Position numbers and translations under genes: made by a program
Notes under the pieces: generated by a model
Databases searched by the model: none
What the model was told of the DNA's origin: nothing
Seen by the model: only the letters and a program-made list of their open reading frames with translations
Assembly (NCBI GenBank): GCA_913058245.1
Contig: CAJXQJ010000008.1
Location: 103,348-167,347 of the forward strand
Source: an uncultured Colwellia sp.
GTDB taxonomy: Bacteria; Pseudomonadota; Gammaproteobacteria; Enterobacterales; Alteromonadaceae
Length of the DNA stretch: 64,000 nucleotides
Direction of reading: 5' to 3'
Shown: positions 1-9,484 of the stretch, piece after piece
Numbering within the stretch: position 1 is the first letter of the stretch
Layout: every line of letters starts with the position of its first letter

Positions 1-591
1 AATCATGTAGAAGCTGGTGCAAATACCGCTTGGGTGCCATCACCAACAGCGGCGACTTTACATGCATTGCATTATCATAATGTTGATGTGTTTACTTTAC
101 AGCAGGAGTTAAAAAACCGTACTCCTGCCAATGTTGATGATATTCTCACTATTCCGCTTGCTGAGAATAGCCAATGGAGTGAAAGCGAAATAACAGCAGA
201 GCTAGATAATAATGCTCAAGGTATTCTAGGTTATGTTGTACGTTGGATTGATCAAGGGGTTGGCTGTTCAAAAGTACCAGATATTAATAATGTCGGCTTA
301 ATGGAAGACAGAGCAACGTTGCGAATTTCTAGTCAACATATGGCTAACTGGCTACAACACAATATATGCACTCAAGAACAAGTGCTAGCAAGTTTGAAAA
401 AAATGGCTAAAGTAGTTGATCAACAAAACCAATTAGATCCTAATTATCACGCTATGGCAGATAATTTTGAAAACAACATTGCTTTTCAAACCGCTCTATC
501 GTTAGTTTTTCAAGGTCATCAACAGCCTAATGGCTATACCGAACCTTTACTTCATAAGAATCGGTTATTATTTAAAGCCTCACAGCCTTAA
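1..591 (+). CDS. glcB: Malate synthase G, C-terminal part (5' end outside window)
   Basis: The frame is open from base 1 with no start, so the gene begins upstream; about 196 codons remain of a protein normally near 720 residues. Malate synthase G condenses glyoxylate and acetyl-CoA to malate in the cytoplasm and closes the glyoxylate route during growth on acetate or glycolate. The visible part carries blocks typical of the GlcB C-terminus: [49 protein letters not shown] and [11 protein letters not shown]. The A form (AceB) lacks these. An acs gene at 31.7-33.6 kb could feed acetyl-CoA to it. A terminator follows 20 bases after the stop. The GTG at 34 is an internal valine codon, not a start. 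Confidence 0.96.
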   Translation, partial: NHVEAGANTAWVPSPTAATLHALHYHNVDVFTLQQELKNRTPANVDDILTIPLAENSQWSESEITAELDNNAQGILGYVVRWIDQGVGCSKVPDINNVGLMEDRATLRISSQHMANWLQHNICTQEQVLASLKKMAKVVDQQNQLDPNYHAMADNFENNIAFQTALSLVFQGHQQPNGYTEPLLHKNRLLFKASQP

Positions 592-611
592 CTTTGCAAT
601 GTGTTATCAAC

Positions 612-645
612 AAAGATCAGCCGTTAGCATGCTGATCTTTTCTTG
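612..645 (+). terminator. Rho-independent terminator of glcB
   Basis: A perfect 10-bp stem, AAAGATCAGC (612-621) and GCTGATCTTT (631-640), with a 9-base loop and a T-rich tail. It lies directly downstream of the glcB stop. Confidence 0.85.
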
Positions 646-967
646 TTGAAGAACAAATTAACATTTTCAGAATAGTTAGTTTGTAAAAATATATTTAAAA
701 AATATGAAATTTATTATCAGTTATCGAGCTCATACCAATGAGAGCTGTACAATTATCGAACAGGCGGAGTGATTTATAAACAAGGAGTAATCTCAACAAT
801 TAGCGTAGGACAAAAATTATATTCTTGTTGTTTATCGGAAAAATTAGACGTTTTACCTTATTACAGTCGCGTAAAGATAAATTCCAATCTATATTGATTT
901 GTAACACAATGGTACAATGATCACATCAAGGAAAGATCTAGGATAGATATATGATGAGGAATGCAAA
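646..967. other. Non-coding gap between glcB and the secreted orphan
   Basis: This AT-rich stretch holds no gene I can support. A 42-codon open frame (GTG 769 to TGA 895) has no properly spaced ribosome binding site. The last 60 bases probably carry the promoter of the gene at 968, with an AGGA ribosome site at 957-960. Confidence 0.5.
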
Positions 968-1459
968 ATGAACAGACCAACTAAAATCGGCTTAGTTAGC
1001 TCTATTTTTGTTATCACAGGACTATGTGGTTCACTGTCACAAGCTGCGCCGGAAGTGAAAAATAACGCACAGCAATATGCTAGCGCTACAAATTCACTTA
1101 GCCAGCAATCAATAGCGAATACGATTAGCTACAGCTACACTTACCCAAGCATTACTAGTGAAGTTTTTGCCGAAAGTAATAGTTTCGCATTACCATCATT
1201 ATCAAAAAGTTCGCGTAAGCCAATGCGAGGCATTCAAGTAGCTGACTTTGCTCATGTAACACCTGATCGATTTGAAAAAAAGAATGTAATTTTTGAATTC
1301 GCTGCTAAATTCAACGATAAATTACAGCAAATTCTCGCTATTTTTGATTTTTCCTCTACTGAAGCTATGGCTAGCAAAGAAAACTCGAGCCAGAAAAGTC
1401 AAAAAAGAAAAATAAACTTAAGCAGTAATATCGGAAACTGCATTGCCAGTAAAAAGTAG
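968..1459 (+). CDS. Secreted or periplasmic protein of unknown function
   Basis: I do not recognise this 163-residue protein. Residues 1-26 form a clear Sec signal peptide: a short basic start, a hydrophobic core and a likely cut after SLSQA. The mature part is rich in Ser, Asn and Lys, has a Ser/Tyr stretch near 50-75 (NTISYSYTYPSITSE), and ends in a basic Lys/Arg/Ser-rich tail with a single Cys near the C-terminus. No membrane segment follows the signal. An AGGA ribosome site sits 7 bases before the ATG. It stands alone between terminators, so it is a monocistronic unit. Function cannot be assigned from sequence. Confidence 0.75.
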   Translation: MNRPTKIGLVSSIFVITGLCGSLSQAAPEVKNNAQQYASATNSLSQQSIANTISYSYTYPSITSEVFAESNSFALPSLSKSSRKPMRGIQVADFAHVTPDRFEKKNVIFEFAAKFNDKLQQILAIFDFSSTEAMASKENSSQKSQKRKINLSSNIGNCIASKK

Positions 1460-1480
1460 CTAATTAGTTAGCTTACATAA

Positions 1481-1506
1481 AAAGCCGCTATTGCGGCTTT
1501 TTTTGT
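1481..1506 (+). terminator. Rho-independent terminator
   Basis: Stem AAAGCCGC (1481-1488) and GCGGCTTT (1493-1500), four-base loop, then a run of T. It ends the secreted orphan gene and may also serve the minus-strand sigma operon that converges here. Confidence 0.9.
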
Positions 1507-1540
1507 GTTAATAAATCTATGTCTTCATAACTTATCGAAA

Positions 1541-2485
1541 TTAGAACTGATAGGCTTGTCCTTTCTTCATTAAACTTGCTGCGTTAATTTTATCTGCCGA
1601 GCAACTTGTAATATCCTTTTTGCTAAACACTAAAATACTATCTTTATATCGACGACCAGACTTATCTCCAGCTGACTTTAAAATAACGCTAACATGCTCA
1701 CTGTTTGGCAGTGCTCTTAAACCATTACCATATAAGCATAGAGTTTCAGTTAAGCTAGCAGTTAATTGCTGATAGTAATCAACACGCTCTTTTGCTCTTG
1801 TTGCTTGCTGAGCCTTTTGTTCTGCAGCCACTTTATCACTACGTTGTGCTAGCTTACGTTTGCTAGCACGTAACTTTTCTTCTTTTTGTGCCAGCTTAGC
1901 TAAATCCTGTTTTAGTTCTTTTGTATGTTGTTCATTGGCACGAGCAAGCTGGTAATTTAAGTCTCTTTTTTCACGCTCTAAATCACGTAGCTTGTACGCT
2001 AAATCACGCTGTTCTTCGCGCAACTCTCGCGTTTGTTCTCGATTTCTTTCAAACACTTCTACGACTCTTTCATACCCCACGGCAGCAGTTTCCAAAGCTT
2101 GTGTTACTGTTTCATTAATATTGATATCATAATTTTCTTCAAAGTCTTCATTCACTGATGGCGCAATCGGCGCAACGGGCATAATCGGCATTTCAGGCAT
2201 AGAAAAATTGAAATTATAGTTGCCCCACTGGCGATTATTAGCTGCTGCACTAATAGTAAAAATAACCCCTTGGCCCCGTAAATATGTACTTTGAATACTA
2301 TTAATTTTTGTGCCTTGACGTGATGACTTATCCGACACTGATGACTTGATAATGTCACTCATGATCGAAAGTTGCTTATGCATACGTTGGTACTCATCAG
2401 CGTTATTATCCGCTGCAAAGCACACGCCATTCATAAATAAACACGGTAAAACCAATGCTGTCGATAACTTACTTAAATTTTTCAT
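1541..2485 (-). CDS. Periplasmic coiled-coil protein, third gene of ECF sigma operon
   Basis: A 314-residue protein of no family I can name. Residues 1-25 are a Sec signal peptide (hydrophobic core, likely cut near VCFA|AD), so the protein should be periplasmic. A Pro/Met segment near 95-110 (MPEMPIMPVAPIAP) precedes a long charged coiled coil, about 125-235, dense in Arg, Glu, Lys and Gln with a heptad-like pattern. The C-terminal 80 residues look globular and contain two Cys. The start lies 3 bases after the stop of the anti-sigma-like gene, so the two are surely co-transcribed. By position it could be a periplasmic sensor, or a modulator of the anti-sigma factor. That role is inference only. 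Confidence 0.8.
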   Translation of the reverse strand: MKNLSKLSTALVLPCLFMNGVCFAADNNADEYQRMHKQLSIMSDIIKSSVSDKSSRQGTKINSIQSTYLRGQGVIFTISAAANNRQWGNYNFNFSMPEMPIMPVAPIAPSVNEDFEENYDININETVTQALETAAVGYERVVEVFERNREQTRELREEQRDLAYKLRDLEREKRDLNYQLARANEQHTKELKQDLAKLAQKEEKLRASKRKLAQRSDKVAAEQKAQQATRAKERVDYYQQLTASLTETLCLYGNGLRALPNSEHVSVILKSAGDKSGRRYKDSILVFSKKDITSCSADKINAASLMKKGQAYQF

Positions 2486-2488
2486 GCC

Positions 2489-3187
2489 TTACTCCTCAGA
2501 AATCCAATTAGCTGGTGTGGTATTGTGATCTTTTTGATTCATACCAAAACCGTTGATATTTTTACGTTGAGACGCGTTGTTGTAATTAATCGCTTGCTCA
2601 AGTTGCTGATATTTAATTTTTTGATCCAGTAATTCGTCTTTGCGCTGAGCGTTAATATATTGAATAAAATCACTTATATCTTCTTTTCGCTCTTGTCGCG
2701 ATGCCCCCATAATATAACTGGCAAGTTGTAAGTTATTATCTTGCTGCTGTACCTTAATGTCTGCAGCATAGTTGGCTAATACCACTTGCTGTTCTTGTGC
2801 AAAACCTTGCAACTTCTCATCAACTAGAGCTGCGATTTTTCGCTGCTCTAGTTGGGAATTACTACCTGCAAAACTCAGTAAAACACCACCATCCTGCAAA
2901 ACTAACTCAACTCTAAATAACACTAAGGCAATAGCCATTACCGAAAATGCCATCGACAGCGCTGGTAAACCTCGCCATTGCCAAAAAGACACTTTATTAC
3001 TATGAAAACTGCTAGTTCGATCCCAGTTTGGCACTTCTACATCCGGCGTCACCTCTACTTGATGATTTATAAAGTGTGCGGTGTTTTGTCGTTGTTGCCA
3101 TACAGTATTTTCATCGACATTGTGATCACCTGGCTTGCCGTCAAGCCAGTTAGCAAATTCTTGCTCTAACTCTTCTTTATTTGACAT
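2489..3187 (-). CDS. Membrane-anchored anti-sigma-like protein
   Basis: A 232-residue single-pass membrane protein. The N-terminal 70 residues are acidic and cytoplasmic, opening with a short ELEQEFANWLDGK helix like the sigma-binding start of many ECF anti-sigma factors. One membrane helix spans about 75-92. The remaining 130 residues are periplasmic and rich in Gln, Glu and Lys, likely helical. It overlaps the sigma gene by 11 bp, which suggests translational coupling and 1:1 production. Sequence similarity to RseA itself is not evident, so the assignment rests on operon position and topology. The expected role is to hold the sigma factor at the membrane until a signal releases it. Confidence 0.75.
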   Translation of the reverse strand: MSNKEELEQEFANWLDGKPGDHNVDENTVWQQRQNTAHFINHQVEVTPDVEVPNWDRTSSFHSNKVSFWQWRGLPALSMAFSVMAIALVLFRVELVLQDGGVLLSFAGSNSQLEQRKIAALVDEKLQGFAQEQQVVLANYAADIKVQQQDNNLQLASYIMGASRQERKEDISDFIQYINAQRKDELLDQKIKYQQLEQAINYNNASQRKNINGFGMNQKDHNTTPANWISEE

Positions 3188-3728
3188 ATTCTATCTCCAA
3201 GTGTCCTTTTAATTTATCTAAGGCGCTGTACAGGCGTGACTTTGCGGTATTTACCGAAATCCCTAATTGCTCAGCTATATCATCAAAAGTGCAATGCTGG
3301 AAAAATTTTAATTCAACAACTAACTTTTGGTTAACAGGCAATAATTGCATAGCGCCGTGCAACATATTGGCTTGTTGCCCATTGTACATATTAGCTTCAG
3401 GGCATATATCATCCGCTTGCTCCTCTTGCTCAGGTATGTCATCTAACGACTGTGTTGGCTTTTTCCTACGATAAAACTCAATACAGCGATAATGGGCAAT
3501 TTTAAACATCCAGCCCTTAAATGGGCTATCACCTCTAAATGATGGTAAGTTACGAAATACCGCAACAAAAACATCCTGCATTAAGTCCATAGCATCGTCA
3601 GGGTTACTGACCATGCGCAAGGTATAGTTATACAAGTTCTTTTCGTAGCGCTTCACTAGCGTTACCCAGGCTGACTTTTTTCCTTTTAGCGCCTGCTTTA
3701 CTAGCGTTTCATCACTTCGTTCAAACAC
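3177..3728 (-). CDS. ECF-family RNA polymerase sigma factor
   Basis: A 183-residue sigma-70 family protein of the extracytoplasmic-function type. Region 2 covers about 25-95, with DAMDLMQDVFVAVFRNL (core binding) and FKGWMFKIAHYRCIEFYRR (-10 recognition). A short acidic linker follows at 97-118. Region 4 lies at about 120-178, with the helix-turn-helix CTFDDIAEQLGISVNTAKS. The start is GTG at 3728 with AAGGA about 7 bases upstream. Downstream lie a membrane anti-sigma candidate and a periplasmic coiled-coil protein in one coupled operon. Members of this class usually control their own promoter. I did not find a convincing classical RpoE-type motif upstream, so the target promoter is unknown. 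Confidence 0.93.
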   Translation of the reverse strand: MFERSDETLVKQALKGKKSAWVTLVKRYEKNLYNYTLRMVSNPDDAMDLMQDVFVAVFRNLPSFRGDSPFKGWMFKIAHYRCIEFYRRKKPTQSLDDIPEQEEQADDICPEANMYNGQQANMLHGAMQLLPVNQKLVVELKFFQHCTFDDIAEQLGISVNTAKSRLYSALDKLKGHLEIEYVK

Positions 3729-3986
3729 GTATTGTCCTTGTTTTTATTGAATTAACTCGCTTTCTTATAAGTAAGGTAGCTATTAGTTTTAAAATAGTTT
3801 GAAAATAATTAAATTATTTTCCATCTCAATTATTTAGATAACAATCACGAAAGTGTATCGCCTTAAATCCATTAAAATCCTTATTATTCAATTAGAAAGC
3901 TTTTAACATGTTAACTATTTTATTTTTCATAACAAATAAGTTACAGTCCGAGTGCACCAATAACAATAATTAAAATAGGAATTAAA

Positions 3987-4268
3987 ATGTTAAGAGCGTC
4001 AGCACGTCATATATTGGTAGATACTGAAGAGCAATGTCTAACATTAAAACAAAAAATAGAGGCAGGAGAAGAGTTTACTTCGATTGCTAAAGAACACTCA
4101 AATTGCCCATCAAAAATGCAAGGTGGCGCATTGGGTTCATTTGGTCGTGGCCAAATGGTGCAAGAGTTTGATGAAGTGGTTTTTAGTGCCGAATTAAATA
4201 AAGTGCAAGGCCCAGTAAAAACCCAATTTGGTTTTCACTTAGTTGAAGTAACTGCACGCAGCGAATAA
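3987..4268 (+). CDS. ppiC: Small parvulin-type peptidyl-prolyl isomerase
   Basis: A 93-residue single-domain parvulin that catalyses cis-trans isomerisation of X-Pro bonds. It matches E. coli PpiC in length. Family landmarks are the opening ASARHILV, the SNCPS stretch, GGALGSFGRGQMVQEFD and the closing TQFGFHLVEV. There is no signal peptide, so it acts in the cytoplasm. AGGA lies 6 bases before the ATG. It is divergent from the ECF operon and convergent with msrQ, so it is transcribed alone. Confidence 0.93.
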   Translation: MLRASARHILVDTEEQCLTLKQKIEAGEEFTSIAKEHSNCPSKMQGGALGSFGRGQMVQEFDEVVFSAELNKVQGPVKTQFGFHLVEVTARSE

Positions 4269-4314
4269 TCACCAACATTAAACGCAACTATAAACTTACA
4301 GATAAATTAAATGT

Positions 4315-4347
4315 AAAAAAGCAAAAGTAATCTACTTTCGCTTTTTC
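4315..4347. terminator. Bidirectional terminator between ppiC and msrQ
   Basis: A-run, stem GCAAAAGTA pairing with TACTTTCGC (one mismatch), then a T-run. Symmetric A and T runs suit both convergent genes. Confidence 0.75.
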
Positions 4348-4362
4348 ATTTTATCAAACTAA

Positions 4363-5001
4363 CTATTTATTTTTAAACCAACGTTTAATTTTATCGCGAC
4401 GTAAATTCAATAAAAATACAGTTATAATAATATAAATTCCCGGTTCAATAATTTCCGACTTTACTGACCATAAAAAGTGTAAAGCTATTAATAAACTTGC
4501 CACATACACCCAATTATGTAATTTCTGCCAGCTTTTACCCATTTTACGTTTTATAGTATTTAATGATGTTACAGCCAATGACAATAAAATAATCAACGCT
4601 GCCATACCAACGGTGATATAAGGTCGCTCAATAATTTCACCTAAAAATAAAGCGAAATCAAATTGCACTTCAAAAGCTAGAAAACTCAATAAATGCATTA
4701 ATGCATAAGTAAAACTATATAAACCAAGTAATCGTCTAGTTTGCAACAAATAACCTTGTCGATACTTTTTTGCTATAGGTGTTAAGAGTAGTGAAATTAA
4801 CAACAAGTTAAAAGCGCCAATACCGGTAAAGTGAATCACTTCTTTTACTGGATCTGCGCCAAGTTGGTCACTAAAGGCCAAAAAATAAAGTGCAAATAAC
4901 GGCAAAAACGACATCAAGTGAATTACTATTTTTAGCAAAAGTACCCTCTTGCTTAAAAATACCTGTTTAAACGTGATATTGTTCACAACGGTTGCACTCA
5001 T
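4363..5001 (-). CDS. msrQ: MsrQ, haem-binding membrane subunit of the MsrPQ repair system
   Basis: A 212-residue integral membrane protein with about six helices, in the ferric-reductase-like domain family. MsrQ binds b haem and passes electrons from the quinone pool or flavin reductase to periplasmic MsrP, which reduces methionine sulfoxide in oxidised envelope proteins. Conserved His residues lie in the segments YALMHLLSF and LHNWVYVASLLIALHFLW. The ATG overlaps the msrP stop by one base (TAATG), a coupled arrangement usual for this pair. The C-terminus ends in a basic cytoplasmic tail. Confidence 0.95.
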   Translation of the reverse strand: MSATVVNNITFKQVFLSKRVLLLKIVIHLMSFLPLFALYFLAFSDQLGADPVKEVIHFTGIGAFNLLLISLLLTPIAKKYRQGYLLQTRRLLGLYSFTYALMHLLSFLAFEVQFDFALFLGEIIERPYITVGMAALIILLSLAVTSLNTIKRKMGKSWQKLHNWVYVASLLIALHFLWSVKSEIIEPGIYIIITVFLLNLRRDKIKRWFKNK

Positions 5002-6005
5002 TAATAGTATTTCCTCAAGTCCATACCTTTATACATTTCAGCAACTTCTTCGCCATAGCCATTAAATGGTAAAGTAGCAATACGATTACGAGCTAACAAC
5101 CCGCCTGTGGTTAAGCGCCTTTCACTTGCTTGACTCCACCGCGGATGGTCAACAGCTGGATTTACATTGGCATAAAAGCCATATTCACGTGCAGCAAGTA
5201 TGTTCCAAGTTGTTGGTGGTTGTTTCTCGACTAACTTAATACCAACAATAGATTTAATACTTTTAAAACCATATTTCCATGGAACGACTAAGCGAATCGG
5301 CGCACCATTTTGTGCTGGTAGTGTTTTTCCGTATAAACCTACGCTCATCAATGTTAACGGATTCATAGCTTCATCAATTCGTAAGCCTTCAACATACGGA
5401 TATTTGATACCACCTCCAATACGGCGGCTTTTCTGTCCTGGCATTTGCTCGGGATCATATAAGGTTTCAAAGGCTACATATTTTGCTCTAGAATTTGGCG
5501 CAGCTTTCTTAATTATCTCTGCTAATGGAAAACCAATCCAAGGTATAACCATCGACCAAGCTTCTACACAACGTAAACGATAAATTCTTTCTTCAAGCGG
5601 AAAACTACTAAATAAGTCGTCATAACCTAGTGTATAAGGTTTATCGACTTCACCAGAAATCTTTAATTGCCAAGGGTTAACTTTGAATTCTTGTGCATTC
5701 TCAACTGGATCGCCTTTAGCTGTGCCAAATTCGTAAAAATTGTTATGAGAAGTGACTTTAGCTTCTGGCGTTAAAATTTCGCTAGATTCACTGGCCTTTT
5801 GAAAGTTTAATGCTCGTTGTTGAAATACAACATCTTTTTTACTACTAAAGAAATCTAATGGAGCTGCGTTCGCAGATTGGGCCAATAAGCTACCCGCACC
5901 AAGGAAACCAAGTTGCTTTAGAACACTACGACGAGAGTGATAAAGGTTTTCGTCTGTAACTTGTTGTTCTGATATATCGGAGCTTTTTATTGTTTTAATT
6001 AACAT
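5001..6005 (-). CDS. msrP: MsrP, periplasmic molybdopterin methionine-sulfoxide reductase
   Basis: A 334-residue catalytic subunit of MsrPQ. A twin-arginine signal ([17 protein letters not shown], residues 24-40) directs export of the folded, cofactor-loaded protein. The Mo-coordinating Cys is Cys146 in [19 protein letters not shown], and the sulfite-oxidase fold motif [15 protein letters not shown] lies near 235-250. AGAGG precedes the ATG. It reduces both diastereomers of methionine sulfoxide in the envelope. It depends on molybdopterin, as does the hydroxylase operon at 7.2-11.9 kb, though the two enzymes belong to different Mo families. Genes just upstream on the same strand encode a glutaredoxin and a DUF2058 protein. 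Confidence 0.97.
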   Translation of the reverse strand: MLIKTIKSSDISEQQVTDENLYHSRRSVLKQLGFLGAGSLLAQSANAAPLDFFSSKKDVVFQQRALNFQKASESSEILTPEAKVTSHNNFYEFGTAKGDPVENAQEFKVNPWQLKISGEVDKPYTLGYDDLFSSFPLEERIYRLRCVEAWSMVIPWIGFPLAEIIKKAAPNSRAKYVAFETLYDPEQMPGQKSRRIGGGIKYPYVEGLRIDEAMNPLTLMSVGLYGKTLPAQNGAPIRLVVPWKYGFKSIKSIVGIKLVEKQPPTTWNILAAREYGFYANVNPAVDHPRWSQASERRLTTGGLLARNRIATLPFNGYGEEVAEMYKGMDLRKYY

Positions 6006-6102
6006 CTTTACCTCTAATTGGCCTAAATACCTACCGATAAATAGACCTAATTAGCGCTAAAAAAATTCTTAATTAAATATAAAAATTTAAAAGGAGTTAG
6101 GT

Positions 6103-6465
6103 TTAGCGAGTGAATTTTTCTAAGTAATTTATGATATCACTAGATTCATACATCCAAGTAACTGATTGATCTTCATTTATAATTTTTAGGCATGGGACAG
6201 TTCTTTTACCGCCCTCGCGAATAAGTTCATCACGGTAAGTTTCATTTTGATTGATATTACGCAGCTCAATATTCAAACCAAAACGTTTCATCGCACGGCG
6301 TGTTTTTACGCAAAATGGGCATGCAGGCAATTGATACAAGCTTAAATGAGCGGTACTCGCATCAACTTCTTTTTGTAGCTGTATATCACGCTTAGGTGAA
6401 CGCGGTGAAAATACGAAATTTAGCAATAAAATTAAACGGCCAATTGGCCAACGAATTAAAAACAT
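6103..6465 (-). CDS. Glutaredoxin-family protein with N-terminal hydrophobic segment
   Basis: A 120-residue protein. Residues 40-120 form a glutaredoxin fold with the dithiol site CPFC (Cys49, Cys52), the cis-Pro motif TVPC, and a C-terminal glutathione-site helix containing ESSDIINYLEKF. Before it comes an uncommon 30-residue extension with a hydrophobic stretch (LILLLNFVFS) between basic residues. It could be a membrane anchor that leaves the redox domain in the cytoplasm. The gene is 97 bp upstream of msrP on the same strand, which suggests a shared role in thiol or methionine redox repair. That link is inference. Confidence 0.88.
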   Translation of the reverse strand: MFLIRWPIGRLILLLNFVFSPRSPKRDIQLQKEVDASTAHLSLYQLPACPFCVKTRRAMKRFGLNIELRNINQNETYRDELIREGGKRTVPCLKIINEDQSVTWMYESSDIINYLEKFTR

Positions 6466-6508
6466 AAAATTGTTTACTCTCTTGTAAATAGTTTATAACA
6501 ATGTGGAC

Positions 6509-7060
6509 TTACCACATTAAATCATCTGGAATCTGGAATTCAGCATACGGGTCATCTTCGTCACTGGCTTCTTCAGCCACTTTAGTATTCTGCACCAAAA
6601 TAACCTGCTCATCTAAACTCGCAACTTTTTCAGCCGTTTCGGCAGTAACAAGGTAAGTTTTCTCTTCGATGCCACATAAGGCTAATCGGCCATTAACTAA
6701 AGCCTTATGGGTAACTTCATCAACAAATAGTTTTTTAATTTTACTATTGAAAGTGTAGTTATATTCAGCTTCACCATTGATGTTCGTGATTTGATGATGC
6801 TGCAATATTTGAATAATACGCAACTGCTGCTCTTTGTTTGCTAACGCGGCCTTTTTCTCATTATTTAATGCTGTATCACGGGCAAGCTTTTCTTGTTTAG
6901 CTAGTTCAAGCTCAGTTTTTACTTGCTCTTGCATACTTGCATCAACGGCAACGCCGCTGCGCTTTTGTTTGTTTTTTTTGCGTTTATCACTATTAGCTTG
7001 TCGAGTTTTTTGCTTAGTTGTTAAACCCGCTTTTAACAATTGATCTTGTAACGAGGCCAT
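6509..7060 (-). CDS. DUF2058 family protein (YaiL-like)
   Basis: A 183-residue cytoplasmic protein. The start MASLQDQLLKAGLTTKQK followed by a very basic Lys/Arg stretch (about 18-36) and a helical Glu/Lys/Gln section to about 80 is the signature of the DUF2058/YaiL family. The C-terminal half is a compact domain (NGEAEYNYTFNSKIKKLFV and following). The basic region suggests nucleic-acid contact, but no activity is established. It may be first in a run with the glutaredoxin and msrPQ. Confidence 0.9.
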   Translation of the reverse strand: MASLQDQLLKAGLTTKQKTRQANSDKRKKNKQKRSGVAVDASMQEQVKTELELAKQEKLARDTALNNEKKAALANKEQQLRIIQILQHHQITNINGEAEYNYTFNSKIKKLFVDEVTHKALVNGRLALCGIEEKTYLVTAETAEKVASLDEQVILVQNTKVAEEASDEDDPYAEFQIPDDLMW

Positions 7061-7180
7061 TTATTTTCCTATGGTCATGCTATCGATAATGAGCGTATTT
7101 TATCAGTTCGATGAAAATATTACAGCCTTCATCGTATCTTGGCTTTAAAAGACAATAACTGCTTATTTATCTTCAATAAA

Positions 7181-7207
7181 AAAGCAGCATAAATAGCTGC
7201 TTTTTAA
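7181..7207 (-). terminator. Rho-independent terminator of the Mo-hydroxylase operon
   Basis: Stem AAAGCAGC (7181-7188) and GCTGCTTT (7196-7203) with a 7-base loop. The A-run just left of the stem reads as a T-run on the minus strand. Confidence 0.85.
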
Positions 7208-7226
7208 ATTAAATTTACGTAAGTAT

Positions 7227-9482
7227 TTATACTATATTGTATTGCTTCAACGGTAATTCTCTATATCGCTTACCTGTGGCATCAAATATTGCATTACAAA
7301 TAGCTGGCGCTATTGGTGGCACTCCTGGCTCGCCAACGCCGCCTGGAGCGGCATCACTTTTAATGATTTCGACATGAGTCATTGGTGCATCGGCAAAGCG
7401 CGCAACTTGATAGCCATCAAAATTATTTTGCTCAATAACACCATTTTTCGCTGTTAGCTCACTATAAAATGTTAACGACAAGGCGAAAATTGCCGCTCCT
7501 TCCATTTGGGAACGAATCCTTTCGAGGTTAACCGCTAAACCACAGTCAACCGCCATCCAAACATCATGCACTTTTATTTTACCGTCACTGTCTTCAGAAA
7601 CTTCAACCACACAAGCAACATAACTAACAAAACTACGATGCATAGCGATACCTAAGCCATGACCTTTCGGTAATTTTCTGCCCCAATCAGCCATTTTACT
7701 GGCTTTATTAATGACAGCTTTCATACGTGCGGTATCAACCGGAAACTTTTCTAATGTTTCACCATAGTTACCATATTTTGCATTTTCTTCCGCAAAATCT
7801 ATTTTTCTATCCGCGCCAATTAACGATATTAAATGCTCTTTACTGTCGACACCCTTGGCATGCGCTAATTCATCAACAAATGATCCTGTCGCAAACGCAT
7901 GGTTAATATTCGTTACTGAACGCATCCAGCCAATACGAGTATGCGCAGGTGCTTTGCCGGCGGCACAACTTACATTAGCAATTTCAAACGGCATATCAAT
8001 TAAACCAAGATCGGCTTCAGAGCCTATCAAATCTGCACCTTTACTAAAGGTAGCACCAATAGGAGGCTCTGCGACATGATGCTGCCACGCACTAATGCGC
8101 CCGTTATTATCAATACCCGCAGTAAGCTTTTGATAACTTACTGCATGATAATAGCCATTTTGGATTTCATCTTCACGAGTCCATAGAACTTTAACAGGTA
8201 CATTTAACTGTTTCGCCAAAATTGCCGCTTCGGCAACAAAATCAGGCTTAGATTTACGACCAAAACCGCCACCTAATAAAGTAACATTTATATTTATATT
8301 TTCAGCGGCAACACCGGTAATTTGTGCCACCGTACCTTGAGAAGATTGAGGTGTTTGTGTACAAGCCCATATGTCAAAAATACCATCGTGATAATGAGCT
8401 GTAGCAGCTGGTGGTTCCATCGGTACATGAATAAGTTCAGGCACATAGTAAGAGGCTTTAATTACTTTTTTAGCCTCAGCTAAAGCTTTACTGGTATCAC
8501 CTTTACTTCGAAGGGCTTTAGCCGGATTATCACAACTTTTTGCTAATGCTTGTTTGTAGGTTTCACTCGTGTAGTTCTGATGCTCACTTTCATGCCATTG
8601 AATATTCAATGCTTCACGACCTTTAATGGCCGCCCAAGTATTAGTGGCAATAACGGCGACACCGCCTAATGGTTTAAATACCGCAGGCTCTTCTAATTCT
8701 GGCATTTGCACCACATCAATAACACCACTGACAGCTTTGGCAGCCTTTTCATCAAATGATTTTACCTTTGCTGCCAAAACTGGCGGACGAGCAATAACGG
8801 CATAACGCATATTATCAAGCTCAACGTCAAAGCCAAATGTGGTTGCGCCCGTTGCTATTTTTTTACCGTCAACTAAAGCAACGTCTGACTTGCCGATAAA
8901 CTTGAAATCTTTACTAGGCTTCAATATTAATGTTGAAGCTTCTGGTACCGTCAAAGCACTAGCTGCTTTCACCAAACTGCCAAATGACAATTTTTGCCCT
9001 GACTTATCATGAATAATAAAATTATTATCGGCTCTGGTTTCACTTACATCGACTTGCCATTTTTCAGCCGCAGCTTGTTGCAACATCATGCGTGCAGAGG
9101 CGCCCGCTTCTCGTAAGGGTTGGTAAAAACGTCGTACCGAGCGTGAGCCGTCAGTGTTTTGACTACCGTACTTTTTATCCCCTAAGCCCTGAATAATATC
9201 AATTTGCTGCCAATCTGCACCTAGTTCATCAGCAACTATCATTGGAATACTGGTCCGAATTCCTTGGCCCATTTCCGAGCGATGAACAACAATACTAACA
9301 ATATTGTCGGCACCTATTTGCACATAAACATTAGGTGAGAATTTATCAGGGCCAGTAACACCGGCCAAAGCTTTAGGAATAGTTAACATCGACGGTAGCT
9401 GTACACCTAAAACTAATGCCGTTGAGCTAATGCCAAGCTTTTTTAAAAAGCTGCGACGGCTAACATTTTTAATATGCTTCAT
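7227..9482 (-). CDS. Molybdopterin-binding large subunit of a xanthine dehydrogenase-family hydroxylase (IorB-like)
   Basis: A 751-residue single-subunit-type Mo hydroxylase like isoquinoline 1-oxidoreductase beta or the aldehyde oxidoreductases of that group. A twin-arginine signal ([13 protein letters not shown], residues 9-21) predicts periplasmic export. The molybdopterin domain shows [16 protein letters not shown] and the C-terminal [13 protein letters not shown], whose Glu is the family's catalytic base. It pairs with the [2Fe-2S] subunit 3 bases upstream and probably passes electrons to a cytochrome. No FAD subunit is encoded nearby, which fits the IorAB type. The true substrate, an N-heterocycle or aldehyde, cannot be told from sequence. 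Confidence 0.92.
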   Translation of the reverse strand: MKHIKNVSRRSFLKKLGISSTALVLGVQLPSMLTIPKALAGVTGPDKFSPNVYVQIGADNIVSIVVHRSEMGQGIRTSIPMIVADELGADWQQIDIIQGLGDKKYGSQNTDGSRSVRRFYQPLREAGASARMMLQQAAAEKWQVDVSETRADNNFIIHDKSGQKLSFGSLVKAASALTVPEASTLILKPSKDFKFIGKSDVALVDGKKIATGATTFGFDVELDNMRYAVIARPPVLAAKVKSFDEKAAKAVSGVIDVVQMPELEEPAVFKPLGGVAVIATNTWAAIKGREALNIQWHESEHQNYTSETYKQALAKSCDNPAKALRSKGDTSKALAEAKKVIKASYYVPELIHVPMEPPAATAHYHDGIFDIWACTQTPQSSQGTVAQITGVAAENININVTLLGGGFGRKSKPDFVAEAAILAKQLNVPVKVLWTREDEIQNGYYHAVSYQKLTAGIDNNGRISAWQHHVAEPPIGATFSKGADLIGSEADLGLIDMPFEIANVSCAAGKAPAHTRIGWMRSVTNINHAFATGSFVDELAHAKGVDSKEHLISLIGADRKIDFAEENAKYGNYGETLEKFPVDTARMKAVINKASKMADWGRKLPKGHGLGIAMHRSFVSYVACVVEVSEDSDGKIKVHDVWMAVDCGLAVNLERIRSQMEGAAIFALSLTFYSELTAKNGVIEQNNFDGYQVARFADAPMTHVEIIKSDAAPGGVGEPGVPPIAPAICNAIFDATGKRYRELPLKQYNIV

Positions 9483-9484
9483 GC

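Noticed and set aside
769..897. A 42-codon GTG-started open frame between glcB and the secreted orphan
   Set aside because: GGCGGAG overlaps the start instead of lying upstream, and the sequence resembles nothing known.
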